Shown here one piece after another: positions 56,558 through 64,000 of a DNA stretch of 64,000 nt. The position numbers and the translations under genes were made by a program. The first letter of the stretch is position 1. Each line of letters begins with the position of its first letter. A model generated the notes under the pieces. The model was given only the letters and a program-made list of their open reading frames with translations. It had not been told where the DNA came from and searched no databases. The stretch spans positions 1 through 64,000 of the forward strand of contig NZ_UFXX01000002.1 in assembly GCF_900447535.1 (NCBI RefSeq), in the 5' to 3' direction. The stretch is from Dermacoccus nishinomiyaensis (GTDB lineage Bacteria; Actinomycetota; Actinomycetes; Actinomycetales; Dermatophilaceae).

Positions 56558-57151
56558 ATGGATCTCGACCACACCCTTCGCCCCGCGGCAGAGCGCGTCA
56601 AGCAATCCGCCGTCGTCTCCGCACTGATCGTCGCCGCGCTGTGGATCATCGAGGCCCTCGACGTGCTGACGCACCACGCCATCGACGCCGCCGCCTCCCT
56701 GAAGGCCTGGGAGGTGAGCGACCTGTGGTCGATCTTCACCATGCCGTTCGCACACTACGGGTGGGCTCATCTCGAGGCGAACAGTGCGTTGCTGCTGCCG
56801 CTCGGGTTCGTCCTCGCCCTCAGCGGCCTGGCCGTCCTCGCGCGTGTGACGTTCATCGTCACCTGCACGTCGGGGCTCGCCGCGTGGCTGCTCAGCCCGC
56901 CGTACACGGCCGTCGCGGGTGCCTCGGGCGTCGTCTTCGGGTGGCTGACGTACCTCATCGTCCGAGGATTCTGGACGCGCCGCTGGCCCGAGGTCGTCGT
57001 GGGGCTCGTCCTCGCCGTCGTCTACGGCAGCGTGCTGTGGGGTGTGCTTCCGCAGAGCACCCACGCTTCGTGGCAGGGTCACCTCGGTGGCGCGATCGGC
57101 GGTGTTCTCGCCGCGAAGCTCGTCAGCGATCGGACGGCGTCCTCAGGCTGA
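56558..57151 (+). CDS. Rhomboid-family intramembrane serine protease
   Basis: 197 residues with six helices. Catalytic Ser123 in GASGVVFGW and His175 in SWQGHLGGAIGG are present. The substrate-cavity region FTMPFAHYGWAHLEANSALLLPLG has the HxxxN motif expected before the active site. ATG at 56558 has CAGGAGG ahead. It cleaves membrane-protein segments; the target is unknown. It is convergent with the MFS gene. Confidence 0.9.
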   Translation: MDLDHTLRPAAERVKQSAVVSALIVAALWIIEALDVLTHHAIDAAASLKAWEVSDLWSIFTMPFAHYGWAHLEANSALLLPLGFVLALSGLAVLARVTFIVTCTSGLAAWLLSPPYTAVAGASGVVFGWLTYLIVRGFWTRRWPEVVVGLVLAVVYGSVLWGVLPQSTHASWQGHLGGAIGGVLAAKLVSDRTASSG

Positions 57152-57231
57152 TCCGCACGGCCCGAGCGTGCCCACGATGACGGCAGAGCTGGGCGAATCA
57201 GCGCGGCCCCCTCGCGCCACCAGGGGCGCGA

Positions 57232-58476
57232 TCAGCCTACGACGGCGGCGCGGCGCGACGTCCATGCCGAGACCAGCGTGATGACGGCGCCCGCGGCTGC
57301 GAGCACGGCACCGACGCGCGAGCACCACTCGTACCCGAGCCCCGCGTCGAGGACGACGCCGCCGAGCCAGGCGCCGAGGGCGTTGGCGGCGTTGAGCGTC
57401 GCGTGGTTGAGAGCGGCCGCGAGCGACTGGCCCTCGTGGGCGACGTCCATGAGCCGCGTCTGGATCATCGGCACCATGATCGTCGGCACGCAGCCGAGCA
57501 GGAACACGAACACGACCGCGCTGACCTTGTTGTGCGCGGCGAAGCCGAAGAGCGACAGGATGATCGCGATCGTCACGAGGCAGCCGAAGATGCCGCGCAT
57601 GAGCCCGCGCATGGCGACGCGTTCGGACAGGAACGCACCCGCCGTCATGCCGATGCCGTAGATGACCAGGATGACCGGCACGACGGCGTCCGAGAAGCCG
57701 GTGAGCTCCGTCATCGTCGGCGCGATGTAGCTGAACGTCGAGAACATGCCGCCGAAGCCGACGACACCGATCGCGAGCGCGAACCACACCTGCGGGCGCG
57801 TCAACGCCTTCAGTTCACCGGTGACGGACGTGACGCCCAGGGAGCCCTGGTGCGGGATCCACAACCACACCGCAACGACGGTGAGCAACGCGATGACGGC
57901 GACGAGGGCGTACGGCCACTGCCAGCCCAGATGCTGCCCGAGCCACGTCGAGACGGGCACGCCGACGATGTTCGCCACCGTCAGGCCAGCGAGCATCATC
58001 GACACGGCCCAGGTGCGCCGGTGCTTCTCGACGAGGGTGGCCGCGACGACGGCGCCGATGCCGAAGAACGCGCCGTGCGGCATGCCCGCGACGAAGCGCG
58101 CGAGCAGCAGCATCGGGTAGCTCGAGGCGAGCGCCGAGCCGATGTTGCCGACGAAGAACGCGACCATGAGTCCGAGCAGGACGTTCTTGCGCGGCACCTT
58201 CGCGAACAGCATCGCGACGAGAGGGGCACCGACGACCACGCCGAGCGCGTACGCCGACACCGCGTGGCCTGCGCTCGGGATCGAGATGCCGATGCCCCGC
58301 GCGATCTGCGGCAGCAGCCCCATCGTGACGAACTCCGTCGTGCCGATGGCGAAACCGCCGAGCGCCAGCGCCAGGATCGCCAGACCGGCTCGCGGGTAGC
58401 TGCCGTGGCGGTTCGAGCGTTCGGCGTCGACGGCCTCGTCGTCGCAGATGTCATGCAGCGCGGTTGCTTCGGTCAC
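57232..58476 (-). CDS. MFS transporter, DHA1 efflux type
   Basis: 414 residues, 12 helices. ALALGGFAIGTTEFVTMGLLPQIA (split FAIGTTEFVTMGLLPQIA) is the start of the arabinose-/chloramphenicol-efflux (AraJ/Cmx) branch. LARFVAGMPHGAFFGIGAVV and the motif A-like VPRKNVLLGLMVAFF follow. GTG at 58476 is chosen. Drug or sugar efflux is inferred from the branch; the substrate cannot be told. Confidence 0.88.
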   Translation of the reverse strand: MTEATALHDICDDEAVDAERSNRHGSYPRAGLAILALALGGFAIGTTEFVTMGLLPQIARGIGISIPSAGHAVSAYALGVVVGAPLVAMLFAKVPRKNVLLGLMVAFFVGNIGSALASSYPMLLLARFVAGMPHGAFFGIGAVVAATLVEKHRRTWAVSMMLAGLTVANIVGVPVSTWLGQHLGWQWPYALVAVIALLTVVAVWLWIPHQGSLGVTSVTGELKALTRPQVWFALAIGVVGFGGMFSTFSYIAPTMTELTGFSDAVVPVILVIYGIGMTAGAFLSERVAMRGLMRGIFGCLVTIAIILSLFGFAAHNKVSAVVFVFLLGCVPTIMVPMIQTRLMDVAHEGQSLAAALNHATLNAANALGAWLGGVVLDAGLGYEWCSRVGAVLAAAGAVITLVSAWTSRRAAVVG

Positions 58477-58646
58477 CGATCCATTCTTCCGCACCCGTAC
58501 CCCTACCCCGAGCCGCTGAGGGGGTGCGCACGGCGTGCGTTTCATCACCCGTCGTCACCTGCGTCCGTCGTTCGTGTGAGAGCGCAACCGGGCGGCCGGC
58601 GCGTGCCCCGCGCCCGGCGCTCGCCCGGACGGGCTACGTTCGGACC

Positions 58647-59276
58647 ATGAACCTGCGCACCGTCGCCGTCCGCCTCTCCCGCGCCCTCGCACGTGGGGGC
58701 ATGAATGCGCTCCTCGACCCCGAGCGCCGTGGAACGTCGTCCACGCGGCGCCGCGCCGACGCCACGGTCGGGCCCGACGGACGCCGCGCGGGTGCACCGA
58801 CGTCGCACCGTCACGACGACGCGCCCAGCGCTCGTCCGGCCGGCTCCGCGCACCCATATGGTGGCGACTGGACGGCCCCGCTACCCGCGACGGCCTATGC
58901 GCCGCATGACGACGGGAATCCCGATCCGGGTGAGGTCGTGTGGGCGTGGGTGCCGTACGAGGAGGACCACTCGCAGGGCAAGGATCGTCCGGTTCTCGTC
59001 ATCGCCCGGCACCCGGAGCTGGAAGACGTCGTCCTCGCGCTTCCACTGACGAGCAAGGATCACGACCGTGACGCCGCGCAGGAAGCTCGGGCGGGGCGTC
59101 ACTGGATGGACGTCGGCTCCGGCGCCTGGGACAACCGCGGACGACACAGCGAGGTGCGCCTCGACCGAGTCCTGCAACTCGACGTCACCAGGGTGCGACG
59201 CGAGGGTTCACACATCGACGAGCAGACGTTCGACGCCGTCATCGCCGCCGCCCGCACCCGCTCCGTGGGCCGCTGA
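58647..59276 (+). CDS. PemK/MazF-like protein with long basic N-terminal extension
   Basis: 209 residues. Residues about 93-205 form a PemK/MazF-like barrel (PGEVVWAWVPYEEDHSQGKDRPVLVIAR in pieces: VVWAWVPYEED, KDRPVLVIARH; VVLALPLTSKDHDRDAAQEA; EVRLDRVLQLD). MazF toxins cut mRNA. The N-terminal 90 residues are Arg/Pro-rich and disordered. No antitoxin gene lies beside it, so it is an orphan and may have another role. ATG has TACGTT six bases upstream (leaderless type). Confidence 0.78.
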   Translation: MNLRTVAVRLSRALARGGMNALLDPERRGTSSTRRRADATVGPDGRRAGAPTSHRHDDAPSARPAGSAHPYGGDWTAPLPATAYAPHDDGNPDPGEVVWAWVPYEEDHSQGKDRPVLVIARHPELEDVVLALPLTSKDHDRDAAQEARAGRHWMDVGSGAWDNRGRHSEVRLDRVLQLDVTRVRREGSHIDEQTFDAVIAAARTRSVGR

Positions 59277-59299
59277 GCACACCGCCGCAACGGCGAACC

Positions 59300-59394
59300 C
59301 GTCCACATCGGCGATTTTCGTCCACATTCGCAAACGGCGCCCACCTCCGCGATTCTCGTCCACCTCTGCGAATCTCGGTCACATTAGCGCGACG
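59300..59394. repeat. Five-unit 19-bp imperfect tandem repeat
   Basis: Units at 59300, 59319, 59338, 59357 and 59376 follow the pattern CGTCCAC(A/C)T(C/T)nGCGAnTnT. Examples are CGTCCACATCGGCGATTTT and CGTCCACCTCTGCGAATCT. It lies between the convergent PemK-like and GNAT genes, with no coding potential. Confidence 0.8.
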
Positions 59395-59420
59395 TCATCG
59401 ACGCAGCGGGCGGCCGAGAG

Positions 59421-59897
59421 TCACAACGCCATCGACAGGTGCTGGAACGGCCCTTCGTCGCTGAAACCGGCCTTGCGGTAGAGCGCGTCGCCGCTCTCGG
59501 TGGAGAACAGCGAGACCCAGCCGGCCTCCTGCTCGCGACACCACTGCAGTGCGGCGTCGAGCAGTGCCGTGCCGCAGCCGCGGCCGCGGAACTCGGCCTC
59601 GGTGCACATGTCGCCGACGTACGCCGAGCGGCCCGAGCCGTCGGGGCCGGGCAGGTGCTGTTCGACGGTCGCCGTCACGCACGACGCGAGCGGCGAGCCG
59701 GGGCCCGCGCCCTCGACGCGGTCGACGACGAAGCACGCGTACCCGTCGGAGGCGAGCAGCTGACGCGCGACGCGGGCGCACCGTTCGCGCCACGCGTCGT
59801 CGAGTTCGATGTCGAAGGGCCACCCGTCGATCATGAGCAGCGCCTTGAGGCGCACGATCTCGGGGACGTCATCCTGGGTGGCGCGGCGAATGTTCAC
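59421..59897 (-). CDS. GNAT-family N-acetyltransferase
   Basis: 158 residues. NIRRATQDDVPEIVRLKALLM opens the fold; the acetyl-CoA loop is in DMCTEAEFRGRGCGTALLDAALQ (R-G-R-G-C-G-T, the Q/RxxGxG/A signature). The C-terminus has SLFSTESGDALYRKAGF, a common motif. GTG at 59897 is seven bases after TAGGGT, the leaderless pattern. Substrate unknown. Confidence 0.88.
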   Translation of the reverse strand: MNIRRATQDDVPEIVRLKALLMIDGWPFDIELDDAWRERCARVARQLLASDGYACFVVDRVEGAGPGSPLASCVTATVEQHLPGPDGSGRSAYVGDMCTEAEFRGRGCGTALLDAALQWCREQEAGWVSLFSTESGDALYRKAGFSDEGPFQHLSMAL

Positions 59898-60074
59898 GAT
59901 CCGCACCCTAGCGCGGCACGCCCCGGAGCGGGTCATCCTTGCCCGCACGCCAGTTCCCGGTTACCGATACCGCGCGTACCTACGTTCAGGTAACCTCGGC
60001 TTCAGCCTCGTGTCACGCCGCCTCGAACGGCGCTCGCACACCCCGACGCACCGTCACTCATGGAAAGGGCCGAG

Positions 60075-61412
60075 ATGACTTCGACCACCAACCAGGCCTC
60101 CCTCGCCGACAAGGGCCAGGCCATCGCACTGCGCCTTCTCGCCAAGGCCGGCGGGCACGATCTGCTCAAGAACCCGGCGATCCGCTCCAAGGTCGAGCGT
60201 GCCCTCTACCAGGGCAGCAAGTCCGGTTTCAAGGCTCAGACGGTGGCCGGGCGCGCCTTCACCAAGAAGGCCGGCTCGGGCGACGCGGCACGCACCGCCC
60301 CGACGAAGCCGCGCCGCGAGTTCGACCTGACGCCCACCGAGGATCAGGAGACGATCGCCGCCGTCGCCGCCGAACTGGCCGACGAACTGCTGCGTCCCGC
60401 CGCGGCGAAGGCCGACGCGGAGCGCGCCCTGCCCGACGAGATCCGTGCGCAGGCCACCGAGATGGGCCTGACGCTCGTCGGCGTCCCGGCCGAGCTCGGC
60501 GGCATCGCCGAGGAGCGCAGCGCCGTGATGACGGCCCTCGTTCTCGAGCAGCTCGCCCGCGGCGACATGGGCCTCGCCGTTGCGATCATGGCACCGGCCG
60601 CCGTCGCGACCGCCATCGCGGGCTACGGCACGTCCGCGCAGCAGGAGACCTACCTGCCCGCCTTCACCGACGAGAAGAAGCCCGCCGTCGCCGCGCTCGC
60701 GCTCGCCGAAGCGGGCCCGCTCGCCGACCCGCGCACCCCCGCGACGACGGCCACCCGGGACGGCGCCGACCTCGTCATCACCGGCGAGAAGGCGCTCGTG
60801 CCGTGCGCCGATGCCGCCGAACTGTTCGTCATCAGCGTCATGCTCGACGGCGCCGCGCGCCTCGTCATCGTCGAAGCCGGCACCGAGGGCCTGACGACGA
60901 GCGACGAGCCGGCGATGGGCGTGCGCGCTGCGCACACCGGGCGCCTGCACCTCGCCGGGGTGCGCGTGCCCGCCGAGAACCTGCTCGGCAAGGCTGACGA
61001 CACCCTCGATGCCATCCGCCGCTCGCGCCTCGCGTGGGCCGCCCTCGCGTGCGGCACCGGCCGCGCCGTGCTCGATCAGGTCAGGCAGTACGTCGTCGAG
61101 CGCAAGGCCTTCGGTGAGCCGATCGGTCACCGTCAGGCCGTCGCGTTCACCGTGTCGAACATCGCGATCGAACTCGATGGGCTGCGCCTCGTCACCCTGC
61201 GCGCCGCGGCGCGTCTCGACGCCGGCGACGACGCCGGTGCCGCCGAGACCATCGCTCACGCCCGCGCGCTCGTCGGGATGCACGCCACGCAGATCGGCTC
61301 CGACGCCGTGCAACTGCTCGGCGGACACGGCTTCGTCAAGGAGTTCGACAACGAGCGCTGGTACCGCGACCTGCGCGGCGCCGGCGTCCTCGAAGGTGGC
61401 GTCAGCGTCTGA
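60075..61412 (+). CDS. Acyl-CoA dehydrogenase family protein, first of a pair
   Basis: 445 residues. A long N-terminal region of about 90 residues (KSKVERALYQGSKSGFKAQ-like, not part of the standard fold) precedes the ACAD domains: LTPTEDQETIAAVAAELADE, MGLTLVGVPAELGGI, ALALAEAGPLADPRTPAT (FAD and substrate loops) and RVPAENLLGKADD. The C-terminus lacks the usual EGT motif and reads GAGVLEGGVSV. ATG has AAAGGG upstream. It is 64 nt before the second ACAD gene, so probably a heteromeric or sequential pair in fatty-acid oxidation. Confidence 0.88.
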   Translation: MTSTTNQASLADKGQAIALRLLAKAGGHDLLKNPAIRSKVERALYQGSKSGFKAQTVAGRAFTKKAGSGDAARTAPTKPRREFDLTPTEDQETIAAVAAELADELLRPAAAKADAERALPDEIRAQATEMGLTLVGVPAELGGIAEERSAVMTALVLEQLARGDMGLAVAIMAPAAVATAIAGYGTSAQQETYLPAFTDEKKPAVAALALAEAGPLADPRTPATTATRDGADLVITGEKALVPCADAAELFVISVMLDGAARLVIVEAGTEGLTTSDEPAMGVRAAHTGRLHLAGVRVPAENLLGKADDTLDAIRRSRLAWAALACGTGRAVLDQVRQYVVERKAFGEPIGHRQAVAFTVSNIAIELDGLRLVTLRAAARLDAGDDAGAAETIAHARALVGMHATQIGSDAVQLLGGHGFVKEFDNERWYRDLRGAGVLEGGVSV

Positions 61413-61476
61413 GCTCGCCGCTCCGCTGCGCCACCAGCCCTCCTCTTTCCGCGTCTTTTCAGCAAAGGACCCAGTG

Positions 61477-62760
61477 ATGATCGACCTCGAGATCCCGAAG
61501 AAGTTCGTCCCCCTCGTCAAGCAGGCCGGCTCGATGGCCGACGAGGTCTTCCGCCCCGTCAGCCGCAAGTACGACCTCGCCGAGCACACCTACCCCGCCG
61601 AGCTCGACCTCGTCTCCGCCCTCATCGACGGCATGACCGACTCGGGTGCGAGCAACGGCGCGGGCGCCGCCGGTTCCACGCGCGCCAAGGACGGCACCGA
61701 CCAGGCCCCGGCCAGCACTGACGCCGACGAGGCGACGGGCGTGACGAAGCCCGCGTCCGGCACGAAGGCCGGCAAGGTCAACAAGAACGGCGCCAACATG
61801 AGCTCGGCGCTGTCGATCATGCAGACGTGCCGTGGTGACGTCGGGCTGACGCTGTCGATCCCGCGTCAGGGCCTCGGCAACGCCGCCATCGCCGCCGTCG
61901 CGAACGACGAGCAGAAGGAGCGCTACGGCAACCGCTGGGCTGCCATGGCGATCACCGAGCCCGACACCGGCTCGGATTCGGGCAACATCCGTACGACCGC
62001 GACGAAGGACGGCGACGAGTACGTCCTCAACGGCGAGAAGATCTTCGTCACCTCCGGTGAGCGCGCCGAACTCGTCGTCGTATGGGCGACGCTCGACCGT
62101 TCGCTCGGCAAGAAGGCGATCAAGTCGTTCGTCGTCGAGCGCTCCAACCCTGGCCTCAAGCTCGTGCGTCTCGAGCACAAGCTCGGCATCCGCGCCTCCG
62201 ACACGGCGGCGTTCGTCCTCGAGGACTGCCGTGTGCCCGCGAACGATCTGCTCGGTGACCCCGAGATCCGCACCGAGGGCGGCTTCGGTGGCGCGATGCA
62301 GACGTTCGACAACACGCGCCCCCTCGTCGCGGCGATGGCCGTCGGTCTGACGCGCGCCTGCCTCGACTTCACCCGCGCCGCCCTCGAGAAGGCCGGCCAC
62401 GGCCAGGACTGGGACGCGCCCGTCGCGGCCCAGACGTACGCCTCGGCGCGCCTCGTGCAGATGGAGGCCGACTACGAGTCGGCGCTGCTGCTGACGTTGC
62501 GTGCCGCGTGGATGGCCGACAACGGCAAGCCCAACTCCATGGAGGCGTCGATGGCGAAGGCGAAGGCGGGCCGCACGTGCGTCAACGTCGCGCTGCAGTG
62601 CGTCGAACTCGTCGGAGTCGACGGCTACGCCGAGAGCGAGCTGCTCGAGAAGTGGGCGCGTGACGCGAAGATCCTCGACATCTTCGAAGGCACGCAGCAG
62701 ATCCAGTTGCTCGTCGTCGCTCGTCGCCTGCTGGGTCTGACGAGTGGGCAGCTGAAGTAA
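61477..62760 (+). CDS. Acyl-CoA dehydrogenase, second of a pair, with low-complexity insert
   Basis: 427 residues. The canonical parts are MAITEPDTGSDSGNIRTTATK, NGEKIFVTSGERAEL, LEHKLGIRASDTAAFVLED and the C-terminal EGTQQIQLLVVARRLLG (the glutamate of EGT is the usual catalytic base). Between residues about 52 and 108 there is an Ala/Gly/Ser/Thr/Lys-rich insert (NGAGAAGSTRAKDGTDQAPA and on) not seen in ordinary family members. AAAGGA lies ahead of the ATG. A strong hairpin ends the pair. Confidence 0.92.
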   Translation: MIDLEIPKKFVPLVKQAGSMADEVFRPVSRKYDLAEHTYPAELDLVSALIDGMTDSGASNGAGAAGSTRAKDGTDQAPASTDADEATGVTKPASGTKAGKVNKNGANMSSALSIMQTCRGDVGLTLSIPRQGLGNAAIAAVANDEQKERYGNRWAAMAITEPDTGSDSGNIRTTATKDGDEYVLNGEKIFVTSGERAELVVVWATLDRSLGKKAIKSFVVERSNPGLKLVRLEHKLGIRASDTAAFVLEDCRVPANDLLGDPEIRTEGGFGGAMQTFDNTRPLVAAMAVGLTRACLDFTRAALEKAGHGQDWDAPVAAQTYASARLVQMEADYESALLLTLRAAWMADNGKPNSMEASMAKAKAGRTCVNVALQCVELVGVDGYAESELLEKWARDAKILDIFEGTQQIQLLVVARRLLGLTSGQLK

Positions 62761-62775
62761 TCTCGCTCCCCTTGT

Positions 62776-62827
62776 CGATCATCGCCCGGAAACGCCTCGT
62801 CCCTGACGCGTTTGCGGGCGATGATCG
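62776..62827 (+). terminator. Terminator after the acyl-CoA dehydrogenase pair
   Basis: CGATCATCGCCCGGAAACGC pairs with GCGTTTGCGGGCGATGATCG, about 19 bp with one mismatch, and an 11-nt loop; GTTC follows. It starts 16 nt after the stop codon. Confidence 0.8.
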
Positions 62828-62958
62828 TTCGGCGGGGCGCACTGCGCGCGGGGCGGCGGCCTTCTCACCAGAAGCATCGCTCGTGAAGTTGAATCGTGAA
62901 GTGACCCTCGGTGTCACAGCCATATGAGACATGGGTCACATCGTGGTGTGACCACCTA

Positions 62959-63884
62959 ATGCAGCCTCTTCGCGAACGCCGAGTTCCGCGCGCTGTTCAT
63001 CTCTCGGATGCTGCTCATGGTCAGTGCCGTCATGGGGACGTTCACGCTGGGCGTCGTGATGTTCGACCAGACCCGCTCCCCCTTGTTGACCGCGCTGGTC
63101 ATGTTCGGCCGGCCACTGGTCCAGCTCGTCACGTCGCGCTACCTGCTCGCCTCGAGCGACCTCCTGCACCCGCGCACCGCCATGATGATGACGGGCGTCG
63201 TCGCCGCCTGCGTCGACAGCATCCAGGTCATCCCGTCACTGCCGTGGTGGATGCGCTTCGTGCTCGTCGCCGTCATGCACTCCGCCCTCGCCGCGACCAT
63301 CGCGCTGCTGTCGGACATCGTGCCCAAGGAAGCGTTCGTCCTCGGGCGCGCAACGCTCAACATGAAGGTGAGCACCGTCCAGGTCGTCGGCAACGCCCTC
63401 GGGCCATCCTGCTGAGTGGTTGGCCCCCACGAACCTGTTCCTCATCTCCGCCGGGGCGGCCGTCGTCGCCGTCATCGGCACCCGCATCGGCCTGCAGGAC
63501 TACCGGCCAACGACTCCTGCTGCCGCTGCGCCTGCTGCTCGCCGCACCGTTCCTCGTGTTCGCCCCCTCCGCCCGCCGATCGTGCTCGCCGCGCTTTTGG
63601 GCGGCATCGCCGCCATCGGCTACGCGGCCGCCCTGCCCCTGCAAGAACGCCTCGTCGCATCCATCGACCTCGCCACCAAGGGCCAAGCCTTCGGCCTGCT
63701 CAGCACAGGCACCATGGTGGACCAAGCCGCCGGCGCGCTGCTCATCGGAGGCATCGCCGGTGTTGTCGCAGCCGCTGCCGCCATGACGATCGCCGCTGTG
63801 CTCGCCATCGCGACATCGCTGCTGCTCATGCCGGCGCTGCGCGGGACGATGCCTTCCGAAGACGAAGCCATGGCGCTGGCGTGA
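62959..63884 (+). pseudogene. Frameshifted MFS transporter
   Basis: The conserved segments LFANAEFRALFISRMLLMVSAV (in part), WWMRFVLVAVMHSALAATIA, SDIVPKEAFVLGRATLNMKVS and GKGQAFGLLSTGTMVDQAAG-like sequence show an MFS protein spread over three frames, with breaks near 63410, 63505 and 63585. ATG at 62959 is out of frame with the first long segment, so the start is broken too. Joined, they would give a normal-length half to two-thirds MFS. Decay or local sequence error; the window end is near. Confidence 0.7.
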
Positions 63885-63898
63885 CGATGGGCTCACGC

Positions 63899-63972
63899 GG
63901 CGTGGCGGCGAGGTTCACGCGCTTCGCGCGTCGTGGCGTGGCGGCGCGAGGTCCAAGCGCTTCGCGCGTCGT
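63899..63972. repeat. Two direct repeats of 36-38 bp after the broken MFS gene
   Basis: GGCGTGGCGGCGAGG...GCGCTTCGCGCGTCGT (63899-63934) and a near copy with two inserted bases (63935-63972) lie head to tail. Each contains a small hairpin of the type CGCGC-TTC-GCGCG. The remaining bases to the window end show nothing else. Confidence 0.75.
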
Positions 63973-64000
63973 GGAGCTATGGGGACTCCGTCGGGCTCGC

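Noticed and set aside
59300-59394. CRISPR array
   Set aside because: Units are contiguous 19-mers without spacers and no cas gene is in the window.

Overview
The window is high-GC DNA from an actinobacterium. Gene content and order (hrcA-dnaJ-rsmE-phoH-ybeY-CBS/CNNM protein-era, then leuA, recO, uppS, zur, dus, dgt, dnaG), a gluABCD-type transporter and the DUF3097, DUF2277 and DUF4186 proteins fit the Micrococcales, plausibly Dermacoccaceae. The family is inferred from memory of gene order, not from a search.

Bases 1 to about 14,900 are the right part of a siphovirus-type prophage, read left to right: tape measure, distal tail protein, minor tail proteins, a tail-hub protein with an N-terminal sialidase-like propeller, a collagen-like fibre, small membrane proteins, two peptidoglycan hydrolases, a strong terminator, then a leftward integrase cassette ending in the 5' half of a CAU-anticodon tRNA. 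The first 10.2 kb carry about 18 apparent single-base frameshifts, densest at the window start, whereas the lysis and integrase genes are intact. I read this mainly as sequence or assembly error, with prophage decay as the alternative. No repressor, replication or head genes lie in the window.

Bases 14,979 to 20,530 hold a CarH/LitR-like B12-dependent light-sensing regulator facing an unknown gene across a shared operator, a glutamate-type ABC transporter and tRNA-Asn. Bases 20,532 to 28,861 carry dnaG, dgt, small conserved genes, a sulfurtransferase, mqo and dus. Bases 28,871 to 32,247 form a zinc regulon (Zur box, znuA, znuC, znuB, zur). From 32,534 to 35,985 come uppS, recO, an SOS-type alkB and a DUF4186 gene. 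leuA follows, with a Leu-codon leader peptide and alternative RNA pairings upstream. A gene at 38,057 looks like a histidine-kinase N-terminus joined to an FtsX-type permease C-terminus. Bases 39,192 to 46,901 form the era/ybeY/phoH/rsmE/dnaJ/hrcA block under a CIRCE element.

The rest holds DUF3097 and DUF4870 genes, a scar between two truncated convergent membrane-protein genes (about 49,135), hemW, a TDT transporter with a divergent LysR regulator, DUF4442, trmB-lepA, a rhomboid protease, an MFS exporter, an orphan PemK/MazF-like gene, a 19-bp tandem repeat array, a GNAT gene, two acyl-CoA dehydrogenases and a broken MFS gene.

A recurrent feature is leaderless architecture: about a dozen genes have a TAnnnT-like -10 hexamer exactly 6-7 nt before the start codon. 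In two of them (znuA, alkB) the Zur or LexA operator overlaps the start codon itself.
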